DNA of 45,555 bases, taken from positions 1 through 45,555 of the IMG/VR virus record IMGVR_UViG_3300022208_000008; one strand, 5' to 3'. Shown piece after piece: positions 12,907-21,082 of the stretch. The notes under the pieces were generated by a model, which worked only from the letters and a program-made list of their open reading frames with translations, was not told the DNA's origin and made no database searches. Within the stretch, counting starts at the first letter, position 1, and each line of letters opens with the position of its first letter. Position numbers and translations under genes: made by a program. This stretch comes from a virus.

Positions 12907-13386
12907 CTATTTTGAAGTTGCCTGAAAGTGCATCCAGTCGAAATTCTGCTTTCGCCCAAGGCTTGTGAATCCCTCAGCCTCTACGATCTCCCAGAATTTA
13001 TCATAGTCAGGACGGGCAAGTCGGGCCTTGTCCCTGCCCCACGTCAGCTGATTGTTGATGGGGTCGGTATCAATGGCAATCCCCCAGCTGTGGAGAGAAT
13101 AGGTATTTCCGCCGCGCTTCTTCCTGATATTGAAGCACCCCCCCCAGATATCGAGCCGAAGGCGCTTGATTTCCTCATATCCGTAATGGGCCAAAACTGC
13201 CTTGTAGATGCGAAGGAAGTTCTCTCTCACCTTCTCATGGCAGTAAAAGCGATTGATCCTCTTGTCAATCGCCCACGATATCCTCATCGGAAAAGGAAGG
13301 TCGAGAAGGACTTGATTCTCCCCAGGATCTCCAAAGAAGTCAAAAATCTCTTTCTGGTCCGGCGTCTCTTTCGGCCATTCAACCAT
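12907..13386 (-). CDS. Endolysin, M15-type peptidase
   Basis: Peptidase M15 (L-Ala-D-Glu or D-Ala-D-Ala endopeptidase-like) signature: NTYSLHSWGIAIDTDP gives the H-x6-D zinc motif and NFDWMHFQ gives the W-x-H second half. Preceding GGCFNIRKKRGGNTYS and a long N-terminal helix fit phage endolysins such as T5-type enzymes. It cuts the peptide stems of peptidoglycan at the end of infection. 159 residues. AGAGGAGCGATAT before the ATG; overlaps the receiver-like gene upstream by 8 bases. Confidence 0.9.
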   Translation of the reverse strand: MVEWPKETPDQKEIFDFFGDPGENQVLLDLPFPMRISWAIDKRINRFYCHEKVRENFLRIYKAVLAHYGYEEIKRLRLDIWGGCFNIRKKRGGNTYSLHSWGIAIDTDPINNQLTWGRDKARLARPDYDKFWEIVEAEGFTSLGRKQNFDWMHFQATSK

Positions 13387-13753
13387 ATATCGCTCCTCTC
13401 ATCGTCTCTGAAAACGCCGCCAGTGACCCTATCGGCTTGCAAATCAAGGCCATCCCATGCAAATATTTGCTCTGCCGTTTAGCCTCTGCCGAAGAGATAA
13501 CAACGGACATCTGCGGAAATTTATCCTTCAGTTTGTTCACCAGCTTGATTGCATTAACCTTCGGCTGTTGAATGTCTATTATTAGCACGTCCGGGCAATT
13601 ATCGCAAGCAAAACGCCGCAAAGCCTCGAAAATGTCCATCTGTTCAACAATGCTACATTCTATGGATTTCGAAGCATATTCAGCCTCCAGCCGCCGGAAG
13701 AATTGGCTTTGATCGACTACCCAGATATTTAGGCCAGTATCTTTATAAGCCAT
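13379..13753 (-). CDS. Response-regulator receiver-like protein
   Basis: The sequence follows the CheY fold: NIWVVDQSQFFRRLEAEY (acidic site on strand 1, here a single Asp14 followed by Gln), CPDVLIIDIQQPKVNAIKLV (Asp60, the phosphoacceptor position), PQMSVVISSAEAKRQS (Ser in the Thr/Ser place) and ALICKPIGSLAAF (conserved Lys106-Pro). No output domain. The start at 13753 or 13771 is uncertain. A stand-alone receiver among phage lysis genes is unusual; it may mimic or titrate a host two-component pathway. Confidence 0.7.
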   Translation of the reverse strand: MAYKDTGLNIWVVDQSQFFRRLEAEYASKSIECSIVEQMDIFEALRRFACDNCPDVLIIDIQQPKVNAIKLVNKLKDKFPQMSVVISSAEAKRQSKYLHGMALICKPIGSLAAFSETMRGAIYG

Positions 13754-14208
13754 TTCAGCATATTCTCCCATCCGATTAATAGTCCAACGATGAAGACGAC
13801 GGAAAAAACAAACAATATCTTTACCACAATTTCAGTCTCATTCAAAAACATATACTTGATGCTTTTGATGGCCGTAGCCTTTTTGTGCGATTCGCACTTC
13901 GAGCAATGGGTGACAAAATCATCTTTCAGCTTCTCATTCAATCCCAAAAGGTACTTGTCTCTTTCGTCAAGCTTCGATATCTTCTTCTTGAAATTTTCCT
14001 TTAGTTCTACAACCTCGTTGAACTTGTGCTGAAGTTCCGAAAATATCCCCTCATATTGCTTTTCAATGTTCGCCCTATTCTCGACTATCTTTTTTATCTC
14101 TGATTCATGCGTCCGCAACCACAATTCAAGCCTTTGAAGGTCTTTGTCGTGACCTTCGGCCCCCTTTTTGAGCGTTGCAACGTCTGCAATAATATCTTTA
14201 GGGTCCAC
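13729..14208 (-). CDS. Coiled-coil protein with C-terminal membrane anchor
   Basis: Residues 1-110 are helical and charged (DPKDIIADVATLKKGAEGHD at the start, later KFNEVVELKENFKKKISKLD), and residues 130-150 form a membrane helix (VVKILFVFSVVFIVGLLIGW) with a short tail. GTG start after GGGGAA. The layout resembles XhlA-type lysis accessory proteins, though longer. It ends inside the receiver-like gene. A role in lysis is inferred from position. Confidence 0.65.
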   Translation of the reverse strand: MDPKDIIADVATLKKGAEGHDKDLQRLELWLRTHESEIKKIVENRANIEKQYEGIFSELQHKFNEVVELKENFKKKISKLDERDKYLLGLNEKLKDDFVTHCSKCESHKKATAIKSIKYMFLNETEIVVKILFVFSVVFIVGLLIGWENMLKWLIKILA

Positions 14209-14233
14209 ATTTCCCCGACCTGTATCTCGTTTA

Positions 14234-15205
14234 TTACGGCACTAAATCAGCCTTCTCGGCAACGTATTTTACCAGCTGCATCTCAGCCGACCATACCGTA
14301 ACAGGATCATTGACATCATCATATCGTTTGATCTCCCCGAAGTACTGGCAAGCCTTTTGATTGATCGTCTCGGCATATGTATGCGGGAGTACGCCAGTAG
14401 TCCAGATGTTACCATCGGCTTCGAGCGCAGAAGCCCACCCGGTAAGCTTCTTAGGACCGATGACAAAGACCCCCGACTCTTTGACCTTACGAACAGAATA
14501 CCACAGATCAAATCCTGTCGCGTCACCAAGGAACCGGAATGGGATATCAACCCCGTCGCCCTTCTCGACGAAATAAGTCCCGGCGTTTTCAGTGTAGCCC
14601 GATGATGTCGAACCAGGCCCACCGATGACAGTGATATTGATCGCTGCAATGGCATCGACTATGGCCTCCAATCCGAAAGTTGCATCTTCAAGAAGTGCCT
14701 GGGTTGCACCATGCTCTCCCACTAGGGTTGTCTCCATCGTTGATCGGGCAGATTCATGTGATGCAATTGCGGACTGCGTAGTGTCATGCTCAGTAATTAA
14801 AGCCGTTTCCATCAAGGCGCGGGCGGCTTCGTGAGATGCAATGTCGGCCTGAGTTGTGTCGTTTTCGGCTTTAAGCACGGCGAGCCCAAACGTCGAATCT
14901 TTAAGCAGGTCAAGCTCGAATTTTATCCCCCTCTCCAGCCACGTCTCCGTTCCCTGGTCTTTCACCCGGAGGACTGCCGATGATGTGAACGTCAACTCCC
15001 CCGCCGCAGGAGTCCATTCCAGCTCAAAGCCGTTCGCCGCGTAGGCTGGGAGGTTTGTTACGTTTACAGCCGCCCCCCCATCCTTGCTGATCTTTACGTC
15101 GCCAGCGGCGAAGACTGCATCGGTCTTTATATTCTTTCCGTCTGTGCTGTAAAGCTCAAAACGCACCTTTTCCGTGCTGCCTGACGTTACTTTTTCGATT
15201 TGCAT
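14234..15205 (-). CDS. Tail/baseplate-associated protein with internal repeats
   Basis: N-terminal 90 residues look like a beta-sandwich resembling baseplate upper-protein (BppU) domains (KVRFELYSTDGKNIKTDAVF). The middle has tandem repeats: ENDTTQADIASHEAARALME, EHDTTQSAIASHESARSTME, EHGATQALLED, each about 24 residues and probably a trimeric coiled coil. The C-terminal 140 residues are beta-rich. Likely a distal fibre or collar component. Follows two other receptor-region genes, each with a good ribosome-binding site. Confidence 0.65.
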   Translation of the reverse strand: MQIEKVTSGSTEKVRFELYSTDGKNIKTDAVFAAGDVKISKDGGAAVNVTNLPAYAANGFELEWTPAAGELTFTSSAVLRVKDQGTETWLERGIKFELDLLKDSTFGLAVLKAENDTTQADIASHEAARALMETALITEHDTTQSAIASHESARSTMETTLVGEHGATQALLEDATFGLEAIVDAIAAINITVIGGPGSTSSGYTENAGTYFVEKGDGVDIPFRFLGDATGFDLWYSVRKVKESGVFVIGPKKLTGWASALEADGNIWTTGVLPHTYAETINQKACQYFGEIKRYDDVNDPVTVWSAEMQLVKYVAEKADLVP

Positions 15206-16543
15206 TTAATAACCTCTCCTCCTTCGGTAGATGACTAGTCCGTCTTCCAGAGCGTATTCCATATAAAAGCTTAACGGGAAACCTTCCAGCGATTCTGTAG
15301 ACCTTATCCCAACATACCGCCCCACTATAAAAGAAGACCCCCGCCAGAGGTTCCCGTAGTTCTGGCCGTTGCACCATTGCGTCGCCAGCCCGGCAGAGAC
15401 GGGGATAGAATAGGCCCCAGCCCCCGTGATCGTCGTCGAAGAGTCGATCGCCGCCGCCACGTCCGTCCCGACCCCTTCGGCGGCCGTCGCCGTCCAATTT
15501 TCAACCGATGGCGTGGTGTGGGCCACCACCCCCGTGACTTCCAGCTCGTTCCACGATCTAAGACACTCGTGGCTTTGAATGGTGAAAGGGAAGCCGCCGC
15601 GCCTGACGTATGCGTTCCATCGGGCAAGCGTAACCGTCGCCCCGGCATAGACTGAAAGGTTCACTCTCGCTAAGGCGTTTGCCACGTCTCCCGAGTGGTA
15701 CCTGTAGCATAGCGTTTCAGTGGTCGCCCCATAGTTGTTATTTTGAAAGCCTGGAAAATTCAGAATATACGAGTCGACGATGTCCGTCGTCCCGCTGATA
15801 GTCACCACCGGATCGAGCCGCGTCTCCCCCACGGCTACATTGCGGAGCCACGTCTCATCGACCACCTTCTTGACGCGATGGAGCGCCCCCACCGGCGGGA
15901 GGATGACGTAGTGGGCCAAGCCTGTCGCGCCGGTCGAGTCGGTGGCGTAGGGTGCGCCCATGTAAACGTGGCCGCCATCGGGTGAGGGGAGGACGATCGA
16001 GCCGTCGGGCTGAAGTTCAGGCGGGGCATCCGCGCCGCCATACCCCTTGATGGTAAAGATATGCTCCGTCGGGGCCGTCTTTGGGTCGGCCAGGACGATG
16101 TCAATCTGGACGCCGTTGTAGCGGGGGAAATGCTCGATCCGCACCCCGTTGTCGGCGGTGAATTTCGGCTTTCCGTCCGTCACGTCGGGGAGGTCGCAGG
16201 GGCGCTCGTACTTAAAGGAGCGCCCGATGCCGTTCTTGTATTTCACTTTGGCTAAATGCTTGTTGGGGTCGGCGGTGTCGGCAAATCGCACCTCGCACCG
16301 CGCCCGGTTCACCCGGTACGGCGTCACGCCGATCAGTTCGTTGACAATCCCCATATTACAGGGGACGAAAGAGCCGTCGGGCTCCTGGTCATTGAGGCCG
16401 TTCTCCATCCTCACGCCGATAATGGGGAGCCCCTCGGGGATGGCCCGCCCGTCAATGACGAGACCCGGCGGCGTGAATCGCCCCGTGATCTCCTCGTCGA
16501 TGTTCCAGTCCTTGTGATGTATCAATTCGCAGTCCTCAGACAT
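15206..16543 (-). CDS. Phage structural protein, putative fibre/adhesin with DNRLRE-like part
   Basis: 445 residues, mostly beta. The region from about 270 (FPGFQNNNYGATTETLCYRY to RWNAYVRRGGFPFTIQSHEC and TAAEGVGTDVAAAIDSSTTI) follows the DNRLRE layout, a cell-surface beta-sandwich. Earlier parts (GYGGADAPPELQPDGSIVLP) look like a fibre shaft. Host-receptor binding is inferred from location between the baseplate and lysis genes. It overlaps the stop of the preceding gene by 22 bases. Confidence 0.55.
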   Translation of the reverse strand: MSEDCELIHHKDWNIDEEITGRFTPPGLVIDGRAIPEGLPIIGVRMENGLNDQEPDGSFVPCNMGIVNELIGVTPYRVNRARCEVRFADTADPNKHLAKVKYKNGIGRSFKYERPCDLPDVTDGKPKFTADNGVRIEHFPRYNGVQIDIVLADPKTAPTEHIFTIKGYGGADAPPELQPDGSIVLPSPDGGHVYMGAPYATDSTGATGLAHYVILPPVGALHRVKKVVDETWLRNVAVGETRLDPVVTISGTTDIVDSYILNFPGFQNNNYGATTETLCYRYHSGDVANALARVNLSVYAGATVTLARWNAYVRRGGFPFTIQSHECLRSWNELEVTGVVAHTTPSVENWTATAAEGVGTDVAAAIDSSTTITGAGAYSIPVSAGLATQWCNGQNYGNLWRGSSFIVGRYVGIRSTESLEGFPLSFYMEYALEDGLVIYRRRRGY

Positions 16544-17904
16544 TTATACCCGGCCCCGCAACCATCATTCGGGCCGAATAGTACGCGCTTAACAATCCCT
16601 GTGCTGATATCATAAAGGCGAAACCTCGTCTCGCCAGTGCCGGTCCAGTTATCGAAAACAACCGCCGAACCGTTGCTGAATATCACATCGACATGGGTAG
16701 TATATGACCCGAACGTAACTTTACCTCCGTCGAGTTGGGTTTCAAGGATGAGTGGATTCACACCGGCCCCACCATGCCTTATTGTTAGGGCGCTATGTTG
16801 ATCGTTCGTTGTGATCTCCGGTATTCCAGAATTAGGGCTTGCGTTATACGCTCCCTGCAATGATGTAGGGAGGAAAGCACCAGTCCCTACGCCAGAAGCA
16901 TTTATCGGCCTCGCATCTTGTAACCCCACTATAGGATCGGTGTTTTTCTTCACGATAGCCTTAATAAGAGGAACCATTCGCGGTGTAGAGTTCTCAAAAG
17001 GCCCAAAATCAAAGGCAGTTGCCTCGGCCACCCCGATATCATTATATTGCGCCTGTGAATAGACGAGAATAAAACGGGGCGGGCGGCCCTTACTCTCGGG
17101 GCTCATCATAAGATTATGGGCCGCATACCAGTTATTGTTCGTCATCGGTACGCGCCCTGTGGCGGTATCGTAGTTGACATTATCAAGCCGTATCACGTCG
17201 AGTATGCTTGTCCAGTTTCCGAGGGCGGTATGGAAAAGCACAAGGCCGGTTATAGCCGTGAAAGGCCCCGTAGTGTGGCTTACCAGCTCCTCATCTGAAA
17301 ACGTGCCAGCCTCAATATCAAGCTGTCTGGTAGTGGTCAAATTCTCTGTTACAATAAACCCTTCCTTAACAAGAGGCCCGTTAAAGTTCTTAACCCATAG
17401 ATAAACATTCTTCTCGAAGTTTTCAGATATGGGGCGCAGGTCCGTAATACCCAAGTCTGAAATATCCGATCCAGGCCCCTTTTGGCCTTTCGTTGCCTGT
17501 ATCCTAGCGAGGGGGACGATTCTGAGGCGTTGATCTTCTGTGAAGGCCGTATTTTGTTGAACCATAGTATGCGAAGAATAGCCCACAAATACATTGGTAT
17601 CGTCCGCAGGGAATGCGGGGGATAATGCGGTATATGAAGTGAACCGATATTCGATTCCTCGGATATGGATAATGCAGGCATTTATATCAAATTTCTTTAC
17701 ATTCCCATTGCGAGTTACCCGGCAACTATTTTCACCGATATCGTGAAGGTGAACGCCGGTTATGCCTGTCACCCCTCCTACAGCAGATGAAAACTTAGAT
17801 TCATCAGATGTTATAGTTTCGAGTAGCCCATCAATCCCACTCTGCTGAGAAATAGCAAAGGCAGGCGAAGCGAAAAGAAGAAGTATAAATAGAATCCTTT
17901 TCAT
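16522..17904 (-). CDS. Tail-region protein with a signal peptide
   Basis: 460 residues. Begins MKRILFILLLFASPAFAISQ: positively charged start, hydrophobic core and AFA cleavage site, a textbook Sec signal. The rest is beta-rich, with ITDLRPI and GLQDARPINASG repeats like those of phage fibre/peptidase modules. Signal peptides are rare on virion proteins, so the product may be exported to the periplasm or outer membrane rather than built into particles. ATG overlaps the stop of the preceding gene, which also encodes a signal peptide. Confidence 0.6.
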   Translation of the reverse strand: MKRILFILLLFASPAFAISQQSGIDGLLETITSDESKFSSAVGGVTGITGVHLHDIGENSCRVTRNGNVKKFDINACIIHIRGIEYRFTSYTALSPAFPADDTNVFVGYSSHTMVQQNTAFTEDQRLRIVPLARIQATKGQKGPGSDISDLGITDLRPISENFEKNVYLWVKNFNGPLVKEGFIVTENLTTTRQLDIEAGTFSDEELVSHTTGPFTAITGLVLFHTALGNWTSILDVIRLDNVNYDTATGRVPMTNNNWYAAHNLMMSPESKGRPPRFILVYSQAQYNDIGVAEATAFDFGPFENSTPRMVPLIKAIVKKNTDPIVGLQDARPINASGVGTGAFLPTSLQGAYNASPNSGIPEITTNDQHSALTIRHGGAGVNPLILETQLDGGKVTFGSYTTHVDVIFSNGSAVVFDNWTGTGETRFRLYDISTGIVKRVLFGPNDGCGAGYKCLRTAN

Positions 17905-18311
17905 CAGTTCCCCCTTGTTATGATGTAGAGGTCAAACGAACCAGATCCCGTCTTGCTGACGATCTTTGGCCTTATCCAGATTACAGGCTTGGCGTAGATG
18001 TGGCGAAGATTCACGGTGTCCAGTTCGGTCATAGTGCTGATAATATACCATGAATCAGACGTTCCCCTGATTGACCCCTCGATTGCAATCTCATAGGCCG
18101 TCGGGCTTCCGTTGACGACAAGCTCCCACGTCCCTTGATCGGGTAGAAACTTCGTATTTACAGCCGTCCCTGTCTGCCCCACTGTAGAGGCATTGTCAAA
18201 GACCTGGACTACCGAAGTCCCGGGCGGGTAAAGTGACTCACTCGTCCCCCTTACGTTGGCCGAATAAGCGATTGCAGGAAAAAGCAGTAGAAAGATGATG
18301 ATTCTTGTCAT
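17904..18311 (-). CDS. Small exported beta-protein with signal peptide
   Basis: 135 residues. N-terminus MTRIIIFLLLFPAIAYSANV has a clear Sec signal with AYSA cleavage. The mature protein looks like a compact beta-sandwich (TSVVQVFDNASTVGQTGTAV; IWIRPKIVSKTGSGSFDLYI). Strong AAGGAGGACACA site. Encoded in tandem with another exported protein. Superinfection exclusion, receptor masking or lysis control are possible; none is supported directly. Confidence 0.62.
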   Translation of the reverse strand: MTRIIIFLLLFPAIAYSANVRGTSESLYPPGTSVVQVFDNASTVGQTGTAVNTKFLPDQGTWELVVNGSPTAYEIAIEGSIRGTSDSWYIISTMTELDTVNLRHIYAKPVIWIRPKIVSKTGSGSFDLYIITRGN

Positions 18312-18321
18312 TGTGTCCTCC

Positions 18322-18600
18322 TTATGGACTGGCTATTTTGTATGCCTCGACTTCAAACCTGATAGCCCGATATGCTGCGTCATGACTCTTGCCATTAATT
18401 CTCCCGATGACATAATCATACAGGTATACCACATAAAAACCTATCAAAAACCACTCCTTTTGCTGCCTCAAATGCACCTCTTCATGTCTTATCAGCCATG
18501 CAGGGGTTTTAGACTTTGAGTAGATGACAAAGACAAAAGGCCATAATGTCATCCCATCGAACCCGAACCACTTAGGGATATTTGAGTTGTAGATTACCAT
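18322..18600 (-). CDS. HExxH-containing small membrane-associated protein
   Basis: 92 residues. It carries WLIRHEEVHLRQQKEW, a match to the HExxH zinc-metallopeptidase motif, followed by hydrophobic FLIGFYVVYLYDYVIG. The second half has HDAAYRAIRFEVEAY, whose Glu could be the third ligand. Similar short 'HEEVH' proteins occur in many phage genomes. No ribosome-binding site is obvious; it probably relies on coupling to the fibre gene, whose stop is two bases away. Protease activity is inferred. Confidence 0.6.
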   Translation of the reverse strand: MVIYNSNIPKWFGFDGMTLWPFVFVIYSKSKTPAWLIRHEEVHLRQQKEWFLIGFYVVYLYDYVIGRINGKSHDAAYRAIRFEVEAYKIASP

Positions 18601-18601
18601 T

Positions 18602-20281
18602 TTATGCGCTAACCCTCGACGTAGAATACTGAAATATCCTATCCGAGCTAATGCCTACAACAAACATAAGTCCTCCATTCCCTTTAAAGAATACTGCCTG
18701 TGGAGTTGGTTCTTCAGTTGTAATGTTAAAAGATTTTGAAGCATATGACGCCGTGGAAATATCCCACGGCGTCGAAAGAGTATATTGATATACAGTGTTA
18801 TTCGCGTTGCCTATCGCAAACATGATTGACCCGTCAGCTTTAAAATATACACCAGTCGCGTCAGTTTCCTGGGTATTGACGCTGAAAAATTTAGAGGCAT
18901 ATACAGCGGTAGAAACATCCCATGGAGTTGATAGAGTATATTGGAATACTTTATTCCCATCTGCAACCCCACCTAGAACCATCATCACCAATCCATCAGA
19001 TTTGAAAAATACGTCTTGTGGATTAGTAGCTTGGGCATTGACACTGAATGATTTTGAGGCATATGATGCTGTTGAAATATCCCAAGCGGTTGATAGAGTG
19101 TATTGGTAAACTGTATTATTAATGTCGCCTATCATATACATCGACAAACCATCGGACGTAAAAAATATCCCGGTAGGAGCTGTATCTTGAGCCGCAACAC
19201 TGAATGATTTTGATGAATAAACTGCCGTAGACACATTCCAAGGCGTAGAAAGATTATATTGATATACAGCATCTGTATTCTGCCCAACAATAAACACAGA
19301 AGAACCATCAGGCTTGAAAAACAATCCAGTTGTGTTAGTGTCTTGGGCCGATATACTAGGAGATTTTTCAAGATATATAGCTTCTGACAACAAGAATCCA
19401 GAAAATATCAAATCCGTCCAAGATGGGAGTCCAAATTGGACGGTCAGATGTTGCCCTTCTGTCCCATTCGGCAGTCTCGTCAATATCCCGCCGGTCCTGT
19501 AATAAATATCCCCATCCGCATCGCTTCCAAGGTCGAACTCCAGACCGTCCCGGAAGGACTTGGCACCGTAACTTCTAAGAGGCTCATTCGTCGTATTGTC
19601 AATGATGGTGAGGATGTTGGAATCCTCCGTAGAGTTATCGACAAGGCCAGCCGTCAATACCCCTCCGCCGGTATTTGCAATGAAGCCCTCTACCCGATTT
19701 CCGGTCTTGTTTGCATTGATATGGTGAGCCGTGGTGAGCGTTCCGGTCGAAGTATTGTAGACGTTGATCTTGCCTACTACATTATCCCCGTTGTATTCAA
19801 CCGCCTTGGCCGTTGTTCCGGTCTGGGAAAGGGTGAGATTCAAAACCCCCTCGATGACGATATCATTCCCAAGTTGCAGGATAGACGATGCAATGTTCGT
19901 CGCGCAAAGGATCGAAGCCCCGTCAAGGAATTTAAGGGTGATACCGTTCGGGACTATCATCTGAGCCGTCAAGGTCTGGTTCTCCTTGACTAGAACCCTA
20001 TCGCCAGCCGCCGGGGCATCGGCAATATAGGCCGCCAGGGTGGAATAGTCTCCCTCTACAGCATCGGAGTCAATGACAATCCAGTCCTCTACCTGGCCCC
20101 CAAAATAATCTGTAAACCGGCTCAGAAGATTCCAGAACCAGTTAAATCTCTCTGCCGGGGGAAGTTGATCCTTTACCCATCCCGCAAGCTTCTGGGCCGC
20201 TGTTGGTGCAATGATCTTCGCCGGATCGTCTGTATTGATCCAGTCTACTTTTTCAGACGGTTTGGGATTATTCCTCGCCAT
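18602..20281 (-). CDS. Tail fibre with C-terminal beta-propeller-like repeats
   Basis: 559 residues. The N-terminus binds the baseplate (PPAERFNWFWNLLSRFTDYF is common to phage fibre attachment regions). A middle shaft (residues about 70-270) is beta-rich. From residue about 315 there are five repeats of about 46 residues of the form ATGVYFKADGSIMFAIGNAN, TVYQYTLSTPWDVSTAVYAS, K-x-F-S-V, a pattern of a beta-propeller of bacterial surface proteins. Repeats are visible in the DNA at 18.65-19.37 kb and are prone to recombination. Likely receptor-binding. Confidence 0.75.
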   Translation of the reverse strand: MARNNPKPSEKVDWINTDDPAKIIAPTAAQKLAGWVKDQLPPAERFNWFWNLLSRFTDYFGGQVEDWIVIDSDAVEGDYSTLAAYIADAPAAGDRVLVKENQTLTAQMIVPNGITLKFLDGASILCATNIASSILQLGNDIVIEGVLNLTLSQTGTTAKAVEYNGDNVVGKINVYNTSTGTLTTAHHINANKTGNRVEGFIANTGGGVLTAGLVDNSTEDSNILTIIDNTTNEPLRSYGAKSFRDGLEFDLGSDADGDIYYRTGGILTRLPNGTEGQHLTVQFGLPSWTDLIFSGFLLSEAIYLEKSPSISAQDTNTTGLFFKPDGSSVFIVGQNTDAVYQYNLSTPWNVSTAVYSSKSFSVAAQDTAPTGIFFTSDGLSMYMIGDINNTVYQYTLSTAWDISTASYASKSFSVNAQATNPQDVFFKSDGLVMMVLGGVADGNKVFQYTLSTPWDVSTAVYASKFFSVNTQETDATGVYFKADGSIMFAIGNANNTVYQYTLSTPWDISTASYASKSFNITTEEPTPQAVFFKGNGGLMFVVGISSDRIFQYSTSRVSA

Positions 20282-20284
20282 TTA

Positions 20285-21082
20285 TCAACCTCCTCCTTGC
20301 TGATAGCTAAAGTGTCCACCTACCCCGGACAGAATCTCATATTTCGCCGGTGTGCTGGTAAAAATATCTGCATCGAGCGTCAACTGAATATCGCTATCGA
20401 CTGAAACCACGAAAGCCTCGGCCAAAGTATCGCGGTGAATGGCCTTGCTCACATCGGGCGTCAGTCCCTCCGAAAGAAACGCTGCCCCGGAATCAATGAG
20501 CTTAAAAGCCGTCACAGACGTATTCTCTCCGTATGTCAAAATGCTGTCAAACCCCAAAGCAACCGGATTGCCTTCAAATCCAAAAGGATCAACAACTGCG
20601 ATGACAGAGGAAACAACCCGAACGCCAGCCGCTACAACCTCCTGCATAATGGCGAAGGCAAACGCGGCCAACTCATCGGGGACGGGAACGTCTGAATAAA
20701 GCTCGACCTCCGCCGGGTAATTCTCTATCAGTTGAACCGCAGTCCCGCCGGTGATAAGCTTCCAGACAGACAAAACTTGATTGATGTCTCCCTCTGAAAC
20801 GTTTTTCCCGGCCTTGGCCTTCAGAAATAGCCTATAGACCGCATCGGATTGCCCGCCCCTTGTCTGCCCTACCAACTCCCCTATATTGTCGAGTTGGACG
20901 CCCTCTGATAGGTCTATATCAAGGCGCGTGTAGAGGGTGAATAGTGAATCTTCGAGCTGTTGCGCCCTATCACCTGAAAGGCTGGTAATCAATGCCTCGA
21001 TGTTCGGCCTTCCACGGTACTGATAAAGCAACCGGGCCTTGGCACCTGCGGCATGGGTCGATATGTATGTCAGGTCATTCAT
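20285..21082 (-). CDS. Baseplate/tail protein (DUF2612-like, Mu gp48 position)
   Basis: 265 residues. LLYQYRGRPNIEALITSLSG and QLEDSLFTLYTRLDIDLSEG, then QLDNIGELVGQTRGGQSDAV and RLFLKAKAGKNVSEGDINQV are typical of DUF2612 tail proteins, which link baseplate J to the fibres. The C-terminal 100 residues diverge and have a beta-rich end. It follows baseplate J with a 4-base overlap. Confidence 0.78.
   Translation of the reverse strand: MNDLTYISTHAAGAKARLLYQYRGRPNIEALITSLSGDRAQQLEDSLFTLYTRLDIDLSEGVQLDNIGELVGQTRGGQSDAVYRLFLKAKAGKNVSEGDINQVLSVWKLITGGTAVQLIENYPAEVELYSDVPVPDELAAFAFAIMQEVVAAGVRVVSSVIAVVDPFGFEGNPVALGFDSILTYGENTSVTAFKLIDSGAAFLSEGLTPDVSKAIHRDTLAEAFVVSVDSDIQLTLDADIFTSTPAKYEILSGVGGHFSYQQGGG

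Noticed and set aside
12907-13386. Lysozyme or amidase for the endolysin
   Set aside because: The HSWGIAIDTD and DWMHF motifs fit M15 peptidases; no lysozyme Glu or amidase zinc pattern.
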